DNA from: Poronia punctata
Lineage: Eukaryota; Ascomycota; Sordariomycetes; Xylariales; Xylariaceae
Assembly: GCA_022579005.1 (NCBI GenBank)
Contig: MU401484.1
Location: 163,165-227,164 of the forward strand
Direction: 5' to 3'
Length of the DNA: 64,000 nucleotides
How positions within the stretch are numbered: the stretch's first letter is position 1; each line of letters begins with the position of its first letter. Below the pieces are notes generated by a model. The model was not told where the DNA came from and made no database searches. It saw only the letters and a program-made list of their open reading frames with translations. Positions 46,157 to 57,814 of the stretch are shown in pieces. Position numbers and translations under genes: made by a program.

Positions 46157-49100
46157 GCAGCCACCAGCTTCGAGACTGTACAAGTTAAGTTTAAGTATCA
46201 ACAACACTAACCCTAGGTTAAAACGTAGATGCAAGCGGGACCGTGTGTGTGAGGTGATATGCATGTGTATGGTCTCCATTACACCGAAACCGAAGAAGGA
46301 GGGGGGGGGGAAAGCTTCTAGGTTAGCCCCTTTCTTTCTTTCCTTCTACCTACGACACTTTTAGACCTGTGCGAGGGGTAGTGGTAATCTTGACATGAGT
46401 GGAAGGAAGCTTCCCTCTTCTTTACCTACCGTGTTCATCTTTTCTTTTTATGTATGTTGGTTCCCGATGCTTAAGGTAAGTTGAGGTGGGTAAAGTAGGT
46501 AAGGTAGGCTTGACAGCAAATAAATGAAAGAATAGGGGTAGCGCTCGCTCGCGGTATGTATCCCCCCCCCCGTTTGGGGCAATATGTAGCTCTTATCTTC
46601 TAAAGTTTTTTTGTGGCTTAAAATCTTTTGGCACGGACCCTAGATACATTGTGCAACCTTTATTATTTTCCAAATTAAAAAGCTAGAAGGGTGAGGGTGA
46701 AAGGGGGCTTGAAGGTTGAAGTGACCGTTCCTAGTACCTACCTATCAATCTCCCGAGTTCTGGCCCAATTGCCGCCAGGAGAGAGAGAAAATAAGAAGAA
46801 GAAGGGTGTCATCGGCTCCACGTATGTGCATACAATATCATGTCGTAGGCCTGCTGTTAGATAGTGCTTCCATGTACCTACCTCTTTTACCATCTAGGGT
46901 AACACCGGCCCGGAACACGGTGTTTATTATCTTCCAACGGACACTGGGACCCTGAAGCTGGACCAACAATTGTGAAACCGTGTGGTTGCGGTTTTCTTAC
47001 TTTTTTGTTTTTTATCTCCTAGTTTCCCGGACGCAACGCTTGTTTCCCTGCAGCGTACAACAGAAAGTAACCGGACTACTAACTTACACGTACATAATTG
47101 TGATGTGATGCGATGCAAGTAAGCTTTCACCGGTGGCGTTACTAGGTAGGATTGTAGGATTCCCAAAAGATTATACATAATACGCCTAGGATATTGCTTT
47201 CTCTTCTCGAGAGTGTGCATATATGCGCCACATTATAGCTTATAATATGGTTTCGGTTGATAACGAGGCAGGTAGCCTAACGTGGGAGCCACAGCGGGAA
47301 AAACGGTTGTGACACGAACCACATCTTTCTGTCGGACGAGTCTGTTATCAGTAGGGCAGCGCACAGTAACACGAACGGACCGTGGCCGGCCAGGCATGGG
47401 ATGGCCCGGATTTCCCTGGCTTTTGGACAATCAAACCCCCCCTGCCCCCTTCTACACATATGGCGGCATGTTCTCGAATGGCGTGAGAAAGATGAGATGA
47501 TGGCGACGAGAAGAAACTCGGTTCCGACCGACGTGACTGTGGGATAGTCATTTATTCAAGCGAACGCTTTCAATTATCTATACGCAACTGCTGGCACACA
47601 AGGGAAGAAAATGGTATATAGAATGCGGGTGATGAAAATCAAATTGACGTATGTCTGCCAATACCGTATAGATAACTGTACAACCTACCCATGAGGTGTG
47701 AGGGGAGTACTTTGCGACTCAACACATTTGCCGTCAACTACGTCAATAAAGCCAAAGGTTTTGTATAGGGGGTCTGTTAAGAACAAGTTTATCGAACAGG
47801 TTCGACCTATCAATAGCAAGCGAAGCTGAAAAATTATGTCAGTATTGCAGATTGATGGGCCTGGGTAGGTGGGAGAATGGGCGACATCGGGGCCGTCATC
47901 CGTAGCTAACGGCACTATATCCAACCGGCGGTCCGGCATTAAGGAGCGGGAAAAGCTGGGGGGGGGGATATCTTTTTCTTTTGTAGCGCTTTGCGCGGGG
48001 CATGCTTGGATCGGGGAGCCACCCCCGCCCGACACGGCCGGAAGACAGAGACTATATAGGCTATATAGAGGCATAAACTTTCCTTCCCTCAAAGCGTGAA
48101 ATTCAAGGATAATGGCAACAACAACTTCAAGTGATGCTAGGATAGTACCCATTACGGCTTTTGGTAAGTGAAATAAAGCTCATATATACTTACTCACCGG
48201 AAGGTCCGGCCTTCATGTGGAAAGTAATTGTAGTTTGTCGTCTAGGTAAGCATCCACATCCCCGTCCGGGTATTTTAAGCTTCCTTGAAAGTTAGGTTGG
48301 TACGGGCAAATTAAAGTATGATTTGTGCCGATAGCTGACATAATCATGTATTTGTTGGTAATGAAAACTCTGTGTCGCGATTGCCTCCTCTCTTCTTCGA
48401 AACGTACTAGAGCCGAATATCGGGCCCCTTTCCTGCCGCATTCGCAATCTGTTGGCAAGTAAACTGTTTCAAGTGCTTCCGTCATAGATGGGCCTTTCTT
48501 CAAATATGAAGCCCCTGGATTGGCGGGGGGGTGTTCGTCGTCGGTGACGCTGAACGAATTATACCCACTTGTTGAGGGGCTGAACACGTTCTTTCGGAGC
48601 CGAACGCGTAATCTGCTTTATTTTTTTGACTTCATCTGGCTATCTATCGCTCACGGGCCTGCTCTTGTTGTGAAGTTTGATAGGGATCTCGATGTTTCGA
48701 AGCCGATGTCTCTTAAAGCAGATGCTAGAGCAAGAACGCCATGTGGCTAAGGATCTCGGCGATAATATAATTTTGGCAACCCCTATCCATGAGGCAATGC
48801 TTCTATCTATATTCTTCCAACCATATTGCATGATTTTGCTTGGCTGGGTATAGGGAAACTGGACCATCGCCTCCCACTCCCTGCAGCGTCACTCGGTCGT
48901 CCGGTACCTGCGTGATGAATTTACAGTGCGTAACGGTATTCCAAAATTTGCGATTTCTCATCTGGATGATGTGTACACGGATAGACCAAGGATGCGTCGC
49001 CACCTCGCGTACCGGTATAGTCCGGTAGAGAAAAAGAGGAATTTTCATACCGGGCTACTTACACGTAGCGGTGAGACATATATATTTTCACTGGCCGGCA

Positions 49101-49263
49101 ACAATGTCCCTGACATTCTCTTAGACACCTACCGTTCTTGGTGAGAAAGCCACAATCTACTATTTCTATTTACTTGAAGGTGTCTTTATCATATTCCAGT
49201 AACGAAACGCGTGACGACATATTGGCTGGGTCATCACCTTACCCTTCTTAAAACTGTTCAAAT

Positions 49264-52200
49264 ATGAAGAACAGACGGTCTATATCCGCACTAGATGTGC
49301 TGATAACAGTGTTATCGGGCGCAGCAACCGCCCTCGGGGGGTTCGCCGGACCACATGGAGGACACCAGGGCCATCAAAACTCGCCTGGCAATGGATATGG
49401 CGGATCCGGCTGGAAGTGGCCGTGCAAAGGCGACGACTGCAACGCAGATAACAACTGGTCCGCTATGACCGAGGACACGTACACTACTACGATTACCGAG
49501 ACTGTCGTTTTTGGCGGTGGTCGACTAGGAGGCCCTTTTGGCCGTCCCCATTTCGGCATAGGCATGGGCGGTGGCAACCACGGCTGGATGGCCACCTCTA
49601 CCGAGACGGAGACGGAGACGGCCACTGCTACAGTGACGGCGACGGACTCGGTCACCAACATCGTGACTGTGACTTCGGAAGTTTTGGAGACAGTCACTCA
49701 AACTGCTACCGCTACCGTCACTCAAACTGCTGATATGGGCCCATCTATGCCACACGGCTCGATGCCAGGTCATGGCTCAAGTGGCGGGAACGGTGTACCC
49801 TACCCTGCAGAGCACCTCAAGGTCGGGGTAAAACCCGGCTTCGAGGACTTGCATGGGAACTTTAGCCGGGAACACGATGCCCATCTGGAGGCTCGTGGTG
49901 GCAGGAATAGGCACGGAGGGGGTAGGGGTTCTGGCCGGGGACAGAACGGAGGACAGAATAGGGGACAGAATAGGGGGCAGAATGGGGGACAGAATAGGGG
50001 AAAGAATAGGGGAGGGCGGCCAGGTGGAGGAAACGGTAAACATGAAGAAAACGGAAATGGAAACGCACGTCTTGGCAATGGCATGGATGGAGGCAGCGGT
50101 ACTATGCATGGAGTGGTAAGTTGTCTAACCGATCCCATCACCAATCCAGATCTCGGTCGGAGGCTAACATGTGACTCTCTTAGGCCGACGACGATTACAT
50201 GTCAGATTGTCAGGGGACGACGGTGGTGGTAACTTCGTACGTCACCGAGACGGAGACTGAGACTCAAACCGAGGCCCAGTATGCCACGTACACGGCAACA
50301 GCCACCGTCACCAACACGGCCACCAACACCGTTACCAATACGGCTACGGCTACTGCTACAGCCACGGTGTCCGTGGAAGTCACGCAAACTGCGGGTCAAG
50401 GAGACTGGAGTTACAGCTCGGGTTAGTGCTTAGGACTCTACTCTATACATATTATATGTATATATATATTATATATATATAATATGTTGTATAGGTTTTC
50501 TCTGTTTCCTATGTAACCTATTCCGTCTCAACGGGTTTGCACGAAGCCAAGCTGACGTGTGCCGTTGCAGTACGTGTTTTAAATGCCCACTCTAAGTGAC
50601 CAACTTCTACCCTTATGACCATCGATTTACTATCCAACGATGAGTTCCCAAATTCCCCTCCATCACAACTAACAAGGAGTTATATCCCCCTGACAGGTTC
50701 CCGAGACGTACACGCAAACCCAGTCCGTGACGTAAGTAACCCCCTTGAATTTGGCAACACAACCTATATGCACTAGGTTAGCAGAAAGGCATATTCTGCA
50801 ACAAGAAAAAATGATGATAAAAAAAAAGGAAGAACCCTAGCCATAAGAGCGTCGATACTGATATCTCTTACTCATAGAAAAACGTATACATCCACGATTG
50901 TAAGTCGATATGACTTCGAGTACTAACAACCAAACCCCCCTAATGTTCTTGACAGACCATTTGGAACTCGTATACATCTACTGTAACCGCGACAGCCACA
51001 GCTACGGCAACGATTTCGCTATCAGTGAGTTGATTCCCCTTCCAAGAAGGTAGAGCAACAGGAAAGGAAATAGGCTGGTGATAACCAGAAAGGAGAATAC
51101 TGACGTGAGACGGAATATAGTACTGGGAATCCGCATCGACTAGCTACGCGGTAAATTGAAAACGACCCCCTACCACCCACCCGCCCCCTAATACACCCGA
51201 CACTCACCCGTCGTCTCCGATTTACAACAATAACAGGCGGCTAACTCATATTCATCATACTGCAGTCCACGTTCACGTCGGCATACACATACACATCAAC
51301 AGTCACCAATTACTTGTCGACATCGTACGCAACCTACACAGCCACGGTGACGAACACGGGATCGAACACGGCTTACTCCACATACACCGTCTACCCGAGC
51401 ACCGTGACGCAGACCAACACGGTGACAAACACCGTCACCTACTCCGACTCGGCCACGTTCACAAGCAGTTTCCTAAGCACGTACACGAGCACCTTTACCT
51501 CTAGCGGTTTTGGCAGCACATATACATCGACGTACACGAATGCCGGGACTTATACGGGTCCGGGTACCACGTATACTTCGACTATATACGGCACAGGTAC
51601 GGGCACCAATATAGGGACTACGTATACTTCAACTATATACAGCACCGGTACAAGTGGGCCGTATACTTCGACTATATACAGTACCGGTACAAGTGGGCCG
51701 TATACTTCAACTATATACAGCACCGGTACAAGTGGGCCGTATACTACAATTGTAGGCACGCGAACAAGTACGGGTACGGGTCCTGGTAGTACGTATACTT
51801 CGACTATATACAGTACCTTTACGGGCACAGGGACAAACAGCGGGCCCTACACTTCAACTATATACAGCACAGGCACAGGCACGAACGCGAACACGGGCAC
51901 GGGCACGGGCAGTGGGTTATACACTACTACCGTTGTGAGCACCCGAACGAGAACGGGGACAGGCGGGCCAGGAAACTCAGGTAAGATGCCGAACAAGACT
52001 CATATTGACCGCCTACACCAAGTGAATGAATGATAATAACTGACTTTTGGGTAACCAGGAACCAACACGGTGACAAATACCTATACCACCACCGCCGGGG
52101 CTGGCAACAGCAATAGCCGGACGGTAACTGGCACAAGCACAGGGACTAATTTTCGTCAGTCACAAGGCCAACCAGCCTCGAGCGGCGCGGGCGTAACGAC

Positions 52201-52648
52201 GATTACACAGACGAGCTTTGGTACGGCGGGCCCGGTGGTAGTCACGACGACCAGCACCAGCACCAGCACCAGCACCAGCATCAACACCAAGACGGCAACG
52301 AATAGTGGCGGCCCACAAGAGAGCGGAAACGACAACGGCAATACTAGCAGCAACGGAGACGGGAATAATGCCAACACCAACACCAACACCAACACCAACA
52401 CCAACACTGGCAACGAAGGCGGAAACACCGAAGCGGAAAACACACAAACCAGTACAGGAGGTGGCCGGACAATCACGCGCGCCTCGGCCACGACAACAGC
52501 GACCGAGACGCAAAGGGAGACGCAGACACAGACGACGCGAGCACCGAGTTTCTCCGACGGCGAATCAGACGATGCGTATTCTCGGGCCAAGGTGCCCGGT
52601 CCGCTTGTTGTCGGTGCAGTGGTGGTTGGGATCGTGGCTTTGATATAA
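49264..52648 (+). CDS. Thr/Ser/Tyr-repeat cell-wall protein, predicted GPI-anchored
   Basis: Predicted secreted, heavily O-glycosylated surface protein. The N-terminus MKNRRS plus a hydrophobic stretch is a likely signal peptide. Exon 1 (49264-50115) encodes Gly/His-rich sequence, TETETATATVT repeats and a GQNRG repeat (coding positions about 49934-50010). Later exons with matching phase are 50184 to about 50417, 50697-50731, 50878-50899 (22 nt), 50956-51024, 51121-51150 (30 nt), 51266-51980 and 52059-52648. They encode YTSTVTAT-like repeats. The last exon ends with a short hydrophobic tail (PLVVGAVVVGIVALI) typical of a GPI signal. The join between 50417 and 50697 does not keep phase with the obvious sites (donor GTTAGT at phase 1, acceptor at phase 0), so an extra exon in between is likely; GTACGT at about 50570 is a possible donor. 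An adhesin or structural wall role is inference from composition. No enzyme domain is visible. Confidence 0.8.
49934..50010 (+). repeat. 12-bp coding repeat (GQNR/GQNGG)
   Basis: GGACAGAATAGG-type units repeated about six times inside exon 1 of the wall-protein gene, producing Gly-Gln-Asn-Arg runs. Confidence 0.85.
50448..50486. repeat. TA-rich inverted repeat in an intron of the wall-protein gene
   Basis: CATATTATAT at the left end is the exact reverse complement of ATATAATATG at the right end, with TA dinucleotides between. It could fold into a hairpin in the pre-mRNA. It lies in the region where exon joining is unresolved. Confidence 0.8.
51626..51742 (+). repeat. 39-bp tandem repeat, 3 copies, coding
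   Basis: Three adjacent units encode the same 13 residues, TSTIYSTGTSGPY. The copies differ only at silent positions (TCA/TCG and AGC/AGT). Looser TYTSTIY units lie before (51566-51625) and after (51785-51870). Confidence 0.92.
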
Positions 52649-53631
52649 TGTAAATTCAACTCTCCTTTACTCGATGAAGCAAGATTTAGAGATTTTAAGA
52701 ACTTTTTTGGCGATGATGAAAAGGAAAAGCCCCACAACTTACAAGAAAGAGAAGATTTACTATTTTTTATGTGTTTTTACATACTTGTTTGGTTACATAC
52801 AAACATACATACCCCGAACCTGACCTGACTTACATTAGAGCAAATGCAATTTTACTCTCTCCTCCCTGTATTCAGGACCACTCGTAGGTTATACATGTAT
52901 GATCTTGCGCTGCTCCTGTGGGAGACCAACATATCCCGAACTCGGAGAAAAACAATGGCCGCACCGCACACCGCCCCACGCCGGGTCAAGGTGGGGAAAG
53001 ATAAGACTCGGGGACTTTTTCGAGATGCCTTCCTATTTGGGGGAAGCATGGTTCTTTTCGATTGGTTAATTGAGCCTAGGTATTTATGAGTGACGCCTTT
53101 GCGATGCAGAAATACAGTCGCAGTTGCATCGCATCACATTGAAATAGTTTGTTGGACTGTAGGGATGATGATAAGTGATTAAGGTAAGGGTCGCTACATC
53201 CTCGGTACACCTCTTGTTTCGGACGTGACGATAGACTGACTACCTGTAGGACTGGACAAACATTTTCAGGCGATGAGATATTGACATATTGAAGCAGAAA
53301 ACAACAAACCCAAAAACATTACCAGACCAGATGGACTGACTGACTGGTGATAACAACATCTCGTACAGTACATGTAAATGCGAACTCATAGAGGGGGCGG
53401 GTGTCCAGGGTAGTAGGTACTTTGTATGTATCTTTGTCTTTCTTATTCCAACAAGGATCGTCACATTTTTGGGGACAGACAGAGATACGGCCTTACCCTA
53501 CTTGGATCCGAGTAATTTTATAAAATGGCGTAAAAGTCCGGGGTTTGGTTTGGTATTGGGATGGATTCCTGACCTGACCTAATACCTAATGCAAGCAAGC
53601 AAGGACGGTTGGTCTTTCCCCTTCTTGCTCT
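52649..53631. other. Intergenic between wall-protein and carboxypeptidase genes
   Basis: About 1 kb. It contains the 3' region of the upstream gene and the promoter of the downstream one. No gene seen. Confidence 0.6.
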
Positions 53632-53646
53632 TTTATAGATATATAA
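53632..53646 (+). promoter_or_regulatory. Possible TATA element of the carboxypeptidase gene
   Basis: TTTATAGATATATAA lies about 92-106 nt upstream of the ATG at 53738, a plausible place for a TATA box. A (CTAT)n stretch follows. Evidence is position and composition only. Confidence 0.4.
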
Positions 53647-53737
53647 TGAGGGTCGCACATGTACGTAGAGTAGAGTAGCTAGCTATCTATCTATCTAGAG
53701 GCTGTATCGTAGATTAAACTCAACCGAACCCTGTAAA

Positions 53738-55750
53738 ATGGTTGGTCGCAACAGGATCGCGGCCCTCGCGCTCGCAGTAACGGCAACGGCACAATTCGTC
53801 AAACCACCCAGCGACCTAAAGCGCGTAATAGGCCACGCGGGCATTCCAGTGCGATACAAACAAGTTCCCACCGGCATCTGCGAGCTCGACCCCAACGTAA
53901 AGAGTTACTCGGGGTACGCCGACGTGGGCGAGAACGAACATATATTCTTTTGGTTTTTCGAAGCGCGAAACCAAAACAACAACAACAACAACAACAACCA
54001 CCATCATGCCGAAGAAGCGCCTCTAACAGTCTGGATCAACGGTGGACCCGGGTCAAGTTCCATGATCGGATTATTCGAGGAACTCGGACCATGTCGAATC
54101 TCGCCCGACGGCACGGTGTTGGATAATCCGTATTCGTGGTCCAATGTGTCCAATCTGCTGTTCATCGATCAGCCTACCCAAGTCGGCTTTTCGTATTCTT
54201 ACCCCGTCGACGCCTACGCGACCGATTACGGCCTCGTGACTATCCCCGACGGAATCTGTCCCGAATATGCGCCCGAGGGTTCTTGTGGCACGTTTGCTTA
54301 TCCGAACATCACCCTCACGGCCGACTCGACTGCGGCGGCGGCGCCGAATTTCTGGAAGACGTTGCAGGGCTTCCTCGGCGCCTTCCCGCAGTATTCGAGG
54401 AACGGGTTCCATTTCGCCACGGAGAGTTATGGCGGCCATTATGGACCTATTTTTAATAAGTATATTGAGGAGCAGAATGCGAATCTCCCGCCTGGTGCTG
54501 TCAGGATTGATCTCGAGACTGTTTTGATTGGAAATGGATGGTGAGTTTTTCTTTTGATTAGTATAAGAAGTCGAAGTTGGGTATGGTGAGATTGGATGAA
54601 ATAAGGAAATAAAAAATGCTGATATATGACCTTTTTTTTTTAGGTACGATCCCGTCGTGCAATATCAAGCATGTAAGTGCGACAACTAGAAGGGCAGAAA
54701 TTAAGAAGAGAGTTGTTTCTAAATATCGTCACAAGATTACAACTTTACCGTTTCCCCCGGAAACACCTACGACTACGCGCCCTTTAACGATTCGGCCGCC
54801 GCCATGTTTTACAACCAACTATACGGACAGGGCAACTGTCTCGACCGACTCTTACACTGCCGAGCATCGGGCAATAACGCCGCCGTAAGTACTTGACCTT
54901 CCTATCCCTCATGAGAATAATAAAAAGCAACCGAACCAATGCGAACAAAACAAAAAAAAATTTGTAGTGCCGAAACGCCGACTCCTACTGCGCCTACCTC
55001 GTAGAATCCGTCTTCGACGACCTCCTCGGCCGCGACGAGTACGACATGCGGGAGCTCGTCCCCGACCCCTTTCCCTACCGCTACTACGAGACATACCTGA
55101 ACCAACCTTCGGTCCAGGCCGCGTTGGGCGCATACATCAACTTCACGGGGAACAACGTGGTCTACGACGCCTTCGACAGCACGGGCGACGACGCGCGCGA
55201 GGTCGGCACCATAGCCGCGATGCGGGACCTGGTCTGTCGCCACGACGTGCACGTGGCCCTGTACGCCGGCGACGCCGACTACAACTGCAACTGGCTGGGC
55301 AGCGAGGTCGTCGCCTCCCACGTGGATGCCCCCGGGTACAACCGACATGCCGGCTGGGCCGATGTCGTGACGAGCGATGGTCTGACGCATGCCCAGACGC
55401 GACAGGCCGGTCGATTCTCCCTCACGCGCTTCTTCGAGTCTGGTCACGAAGTGCCGTTTTATCAACCGCTTGCCTCGCTCGAGTTCTTCGAGCGCGTCAT
55501 CAACGGGCGAGATATCCAGACTGGAAAGCATCGGCCTGGTCCTGGCTATCGCACGCGCGGTCCGCTGAAGAGCACGTACCGTGAGGGTAATGCTACCATG
55601 CAGTACGAGGTTACGCCCGAAGACCTCATGTACGACCCTAGCACTAACAAGCCTGGTAAGCCGTGGCCAGAGAGCTTGATGAAGAGGAGCTTTGATGGAG
55701 TCCGCGGTCCTGGCGCTCGTCCACGACGTCGGTCTCCTGGGATCCGGTAA
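53738..55750 (+). CDS. Secreted serine carboxypeptidase, peptidase family S10 (carboxypeptidase S1-like)
   Basis: It removes C-terminal residues from peptides, probably outside the cell or in the vacuole. Four exons, 53738-54540, 54644-54672, 54736-54884 and 54968-55750, add to 1764 nt, 587 residues, with all phases fitting. The N-terminus [19 protein letters not shown] is a signal peptide. The oxyanion block [10 protein letters not shown] is at 99-108, the catalytic Ser230 in ESYGGHY, the catalytic Asp within [11 protein letters not shown] (426-436) and the catalytic His487 in [11 protein letters not shown]. Several NxT/S sites suggest N-glycosylation. Near residues 78-90 an (AAC)n microsatellite encodes a run of Asn followed by three His, absent from most relatives as far as I know. 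The long antisense frame over exon 4 (54902-55912) is a shadow caused by GC-rich codons. Confidence 0.95.
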
Positions 55751-56141
55751 TTTAAGAAGAAGCGCGCCAAGGGTTGGGGACTGTGGGTTCAAATAGGGGG
55801 GAAAGAGATCTCTTGGGGAGGTGAGACGAATGCACGACAAACAGACATAATCAATAGGTTGGATGCATCTCTTGGATAGACTTCCAATAATAGTAATGTC
55901 ATAAAATACCAACCTAGTACTGTTCCGTTGCTGCAGAAGAGTGTTTAAGGATGAACGGCTTGCTGGTGGCCTGCAAAAAATGCCTTTAGCCTTTAGGTAC
56001 TATGTACAACTGCAAGGGCCACCAGCTTTTCCCAACCATAGGTAAAAGGGGGCTTTCCAATCCCTAGAATACACGGTAACCCTCCTAGCTCATTCAGTCG
56101 GTTTGGCCAGGTCGCAAGATATACATCTCACGTCCCCATAT
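55751..56141. other. Convergent intergenic spacer
   Basis: About 390 nt between the stops of two convergent genes, so both 3' UTRs must fit or overlap here. No gene seen. Confidence 0.65.
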
Positions 56142-57814
56142 CTAATTGCCAAGAATGATCTTTTCAATCTCGTCAGGGTCTTTGACTACGTCCGTCAGGT
56201 TAACGTAGCCATCTTTGGTAATTAAGATGTTGTCTTCGATTCTATAGATCGACAAGTCAGCGGCATAATCCTTAGTCAATGGAATCACAAATGATTTGAA
56301 TCTCTTACCTCACACCACCAACATCCCAGTAGCCGTTCAGGACATTCTCATCGATATACTTGGAGTGCTTTTCGTCCTTGAGATACGGACGGATAATGAA
56401 CTCGCAGAAATAAACCTAAATCGTGTCAGCTTCAATATCTTGAACGAAATCAGTCATCACTTACACCAGGCTCCACCGTGACGACACTTCCTGCTGGTAG
56501 GCGTCTTCTGCACCTCAAGTAACGGAAGAGAGGGTCGGGGTCGGAATAGTTAGGGTGGCCACCGGTATCATGCGTGTCCATTCCCAAATAGTGGCCAAGA
56601 CCATGCGGTAGGAATGCTGCGCTAGTTCGAGCCTCGAGAATCTCTTTACGGTTGCCCTTCAAGATCCCCAGCGATAAGAGACCATCGATAGCGATTTCGT
56701 GAGCACGCAGATGGACGTCGTCCCAGATAACGCCCTCTTTGAGCATGGCGGTACAATCGTTCTGCATCTGTAGAACAATCTCGTAAATGGCCCGTGACTT
56801 TTCAGTAAAGCGGCCTGATATCGGGAACGTTCTAGTCTGTCTCTAGTGTTAGCTGTGCGTTCGGGGGCGTCACGATTTGTCGCGTTAGTATGACAATGGA
56901 GTAGCTTACGATATCTGAAGCATATGTTTCCCATTCAGCACCAGCATCGAGAAGTAGCAAGTCCTTTCCTGCCAGGGGCTTATTGTTGTGGACATAATGC
57001 AGTGTAGCAGCTGATCTACCGCTTGCCACGATGCTCGGGTAGGCCTGCTCCTTGGCCCCTTGCTTCATGCATTCTCCAATAAACACGCCTTGTAGCTCAT
57101 ACTCGTTCTTGGCCTTGCGCACGCTCTCCAAGACGGCCCGGTGAGCAACACCGCTGATCTGGTTAGCCTTCTTGATCAGTGCGACCTCATAATCGTCCTT
57201 CACGACGCGGCATTCATCGATAGCCTCGGCGAGAACAGAAAAGTCCTTATTGCTAAACTCAAGGAAGGTGACGCTATTCGAGACGCGCTCGGCGATAGCG
57301 AAGATGGTAGACTTCGGGTTGGAGGCACCTATTTTCGCGAGCATAGGGTTTAACTCCGTGGTGGGCAGGACGCTGTCGACATCGTATGAGTTCAATGCCT
57401 CTTCGGGAGACATGGGTAGGCCGGTCCACATGACTCCCTCGGGGTCAACAGGAGGGATGAAGAGGGTGGATTGCTCCGTATCAATGTCGTATATAAAGGC
57501 GCAATCGGGCGAATTGACACCGGTCAGATACATAAATGGCCTCCTCTGTCTATTTTTCGGGTTAGATCCGACTTGCATGTTCTTCGAGCTTCATCATCAA
57601 CCGGGAGGAACATGGAGCAGTCGCAAGGAAATGGTAAATACCGAAAAGGAACTGGTTCGTCGCTATCCTCCAACAGGTGGTCGGATCGCCCCTCGAGAAA
57701 TATGACTCCGCTAGCATCGGGAATCTTGGATCGTATGTATTCAACGACGCGCTTGGCATGCGCTTTGCCTGGGTATTTGCCCTTCAGGACAGTCTCAACA
57801 TCTAGATCCGCCAT
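56142..57814 (-). CDS. Xaa-Pro aminopeptidase/prolidase, metallopeptidase family M24B
   Basis: It cleaves bonds next to proline using two metal ions, recycling proline-containing peptides. Five exons, 57642-57814, 56910-57549, 56465-56836, 56309-56415 and 56142-56241, give 1392 nt and 463 residues, the usual size of fungal PepP proteins. The N-terminus [20 protein letters not shown] fits that family. All five metal ligands are present: Asp259 and Asp270 ([13 protein letters not shown]), His353 ([15 protein letters not shown]), Glu392 (TVEPG) and Glu433 (RIEDN). The accessory His349 and His360 are also kept. The frame continues upstream with no stop to an ATG at 58180, adding 122 residues that are basic and Ser/Thr rich, like a mitochondrial presequence. 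Either start is possible. Confidence 0.93.

Larger units (their letters stand above)
44666..49263. other. 4.6-kb stretch with no confident gene
   Basis: The longest frame (44666-45313, plus, 215 codons) opens with TTG and its first ATG is 30 codons in; it has no domain I know. Shorter frames at 47685-48152 and 48213-48587 (minus) are also unconvincing. It contains a (GGCAA)6 microsatellite, an alternating purine-pyrimidine tract (46132-46156) and several homopolymer runs. The last 300 bases should be the promoter of the wall-protein gene. Confidence 0.5.

Noticed and set aside
47685..48152. 155-codon minus-strand frame with ATG
   Set aside because: No domain, mixed composition, no splice context and no neighbour support.
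48213..48587. 124-codon minus-strand frame
   Set aside because: It begins with GTG; the first ATG leaves about 90 residues with no recognisable feature.
52156..52737. 193-codon minus-strand Val/Leu-rich frame
   Set aside because: It is the complement of the (CAACAC)n and (CAGCAC)n tracts coding Thr/Asn repeats in the wall-protein gene; repeat DNA keeps several frames open.
54902..55912. 336-codon minus-strand frame over the carboxypeptidase
   Set aside because: It lies antisense to an exon with catalytic motifs and GC-rich third positions, which lowers stop codons on the other strand. No domain in the translation.
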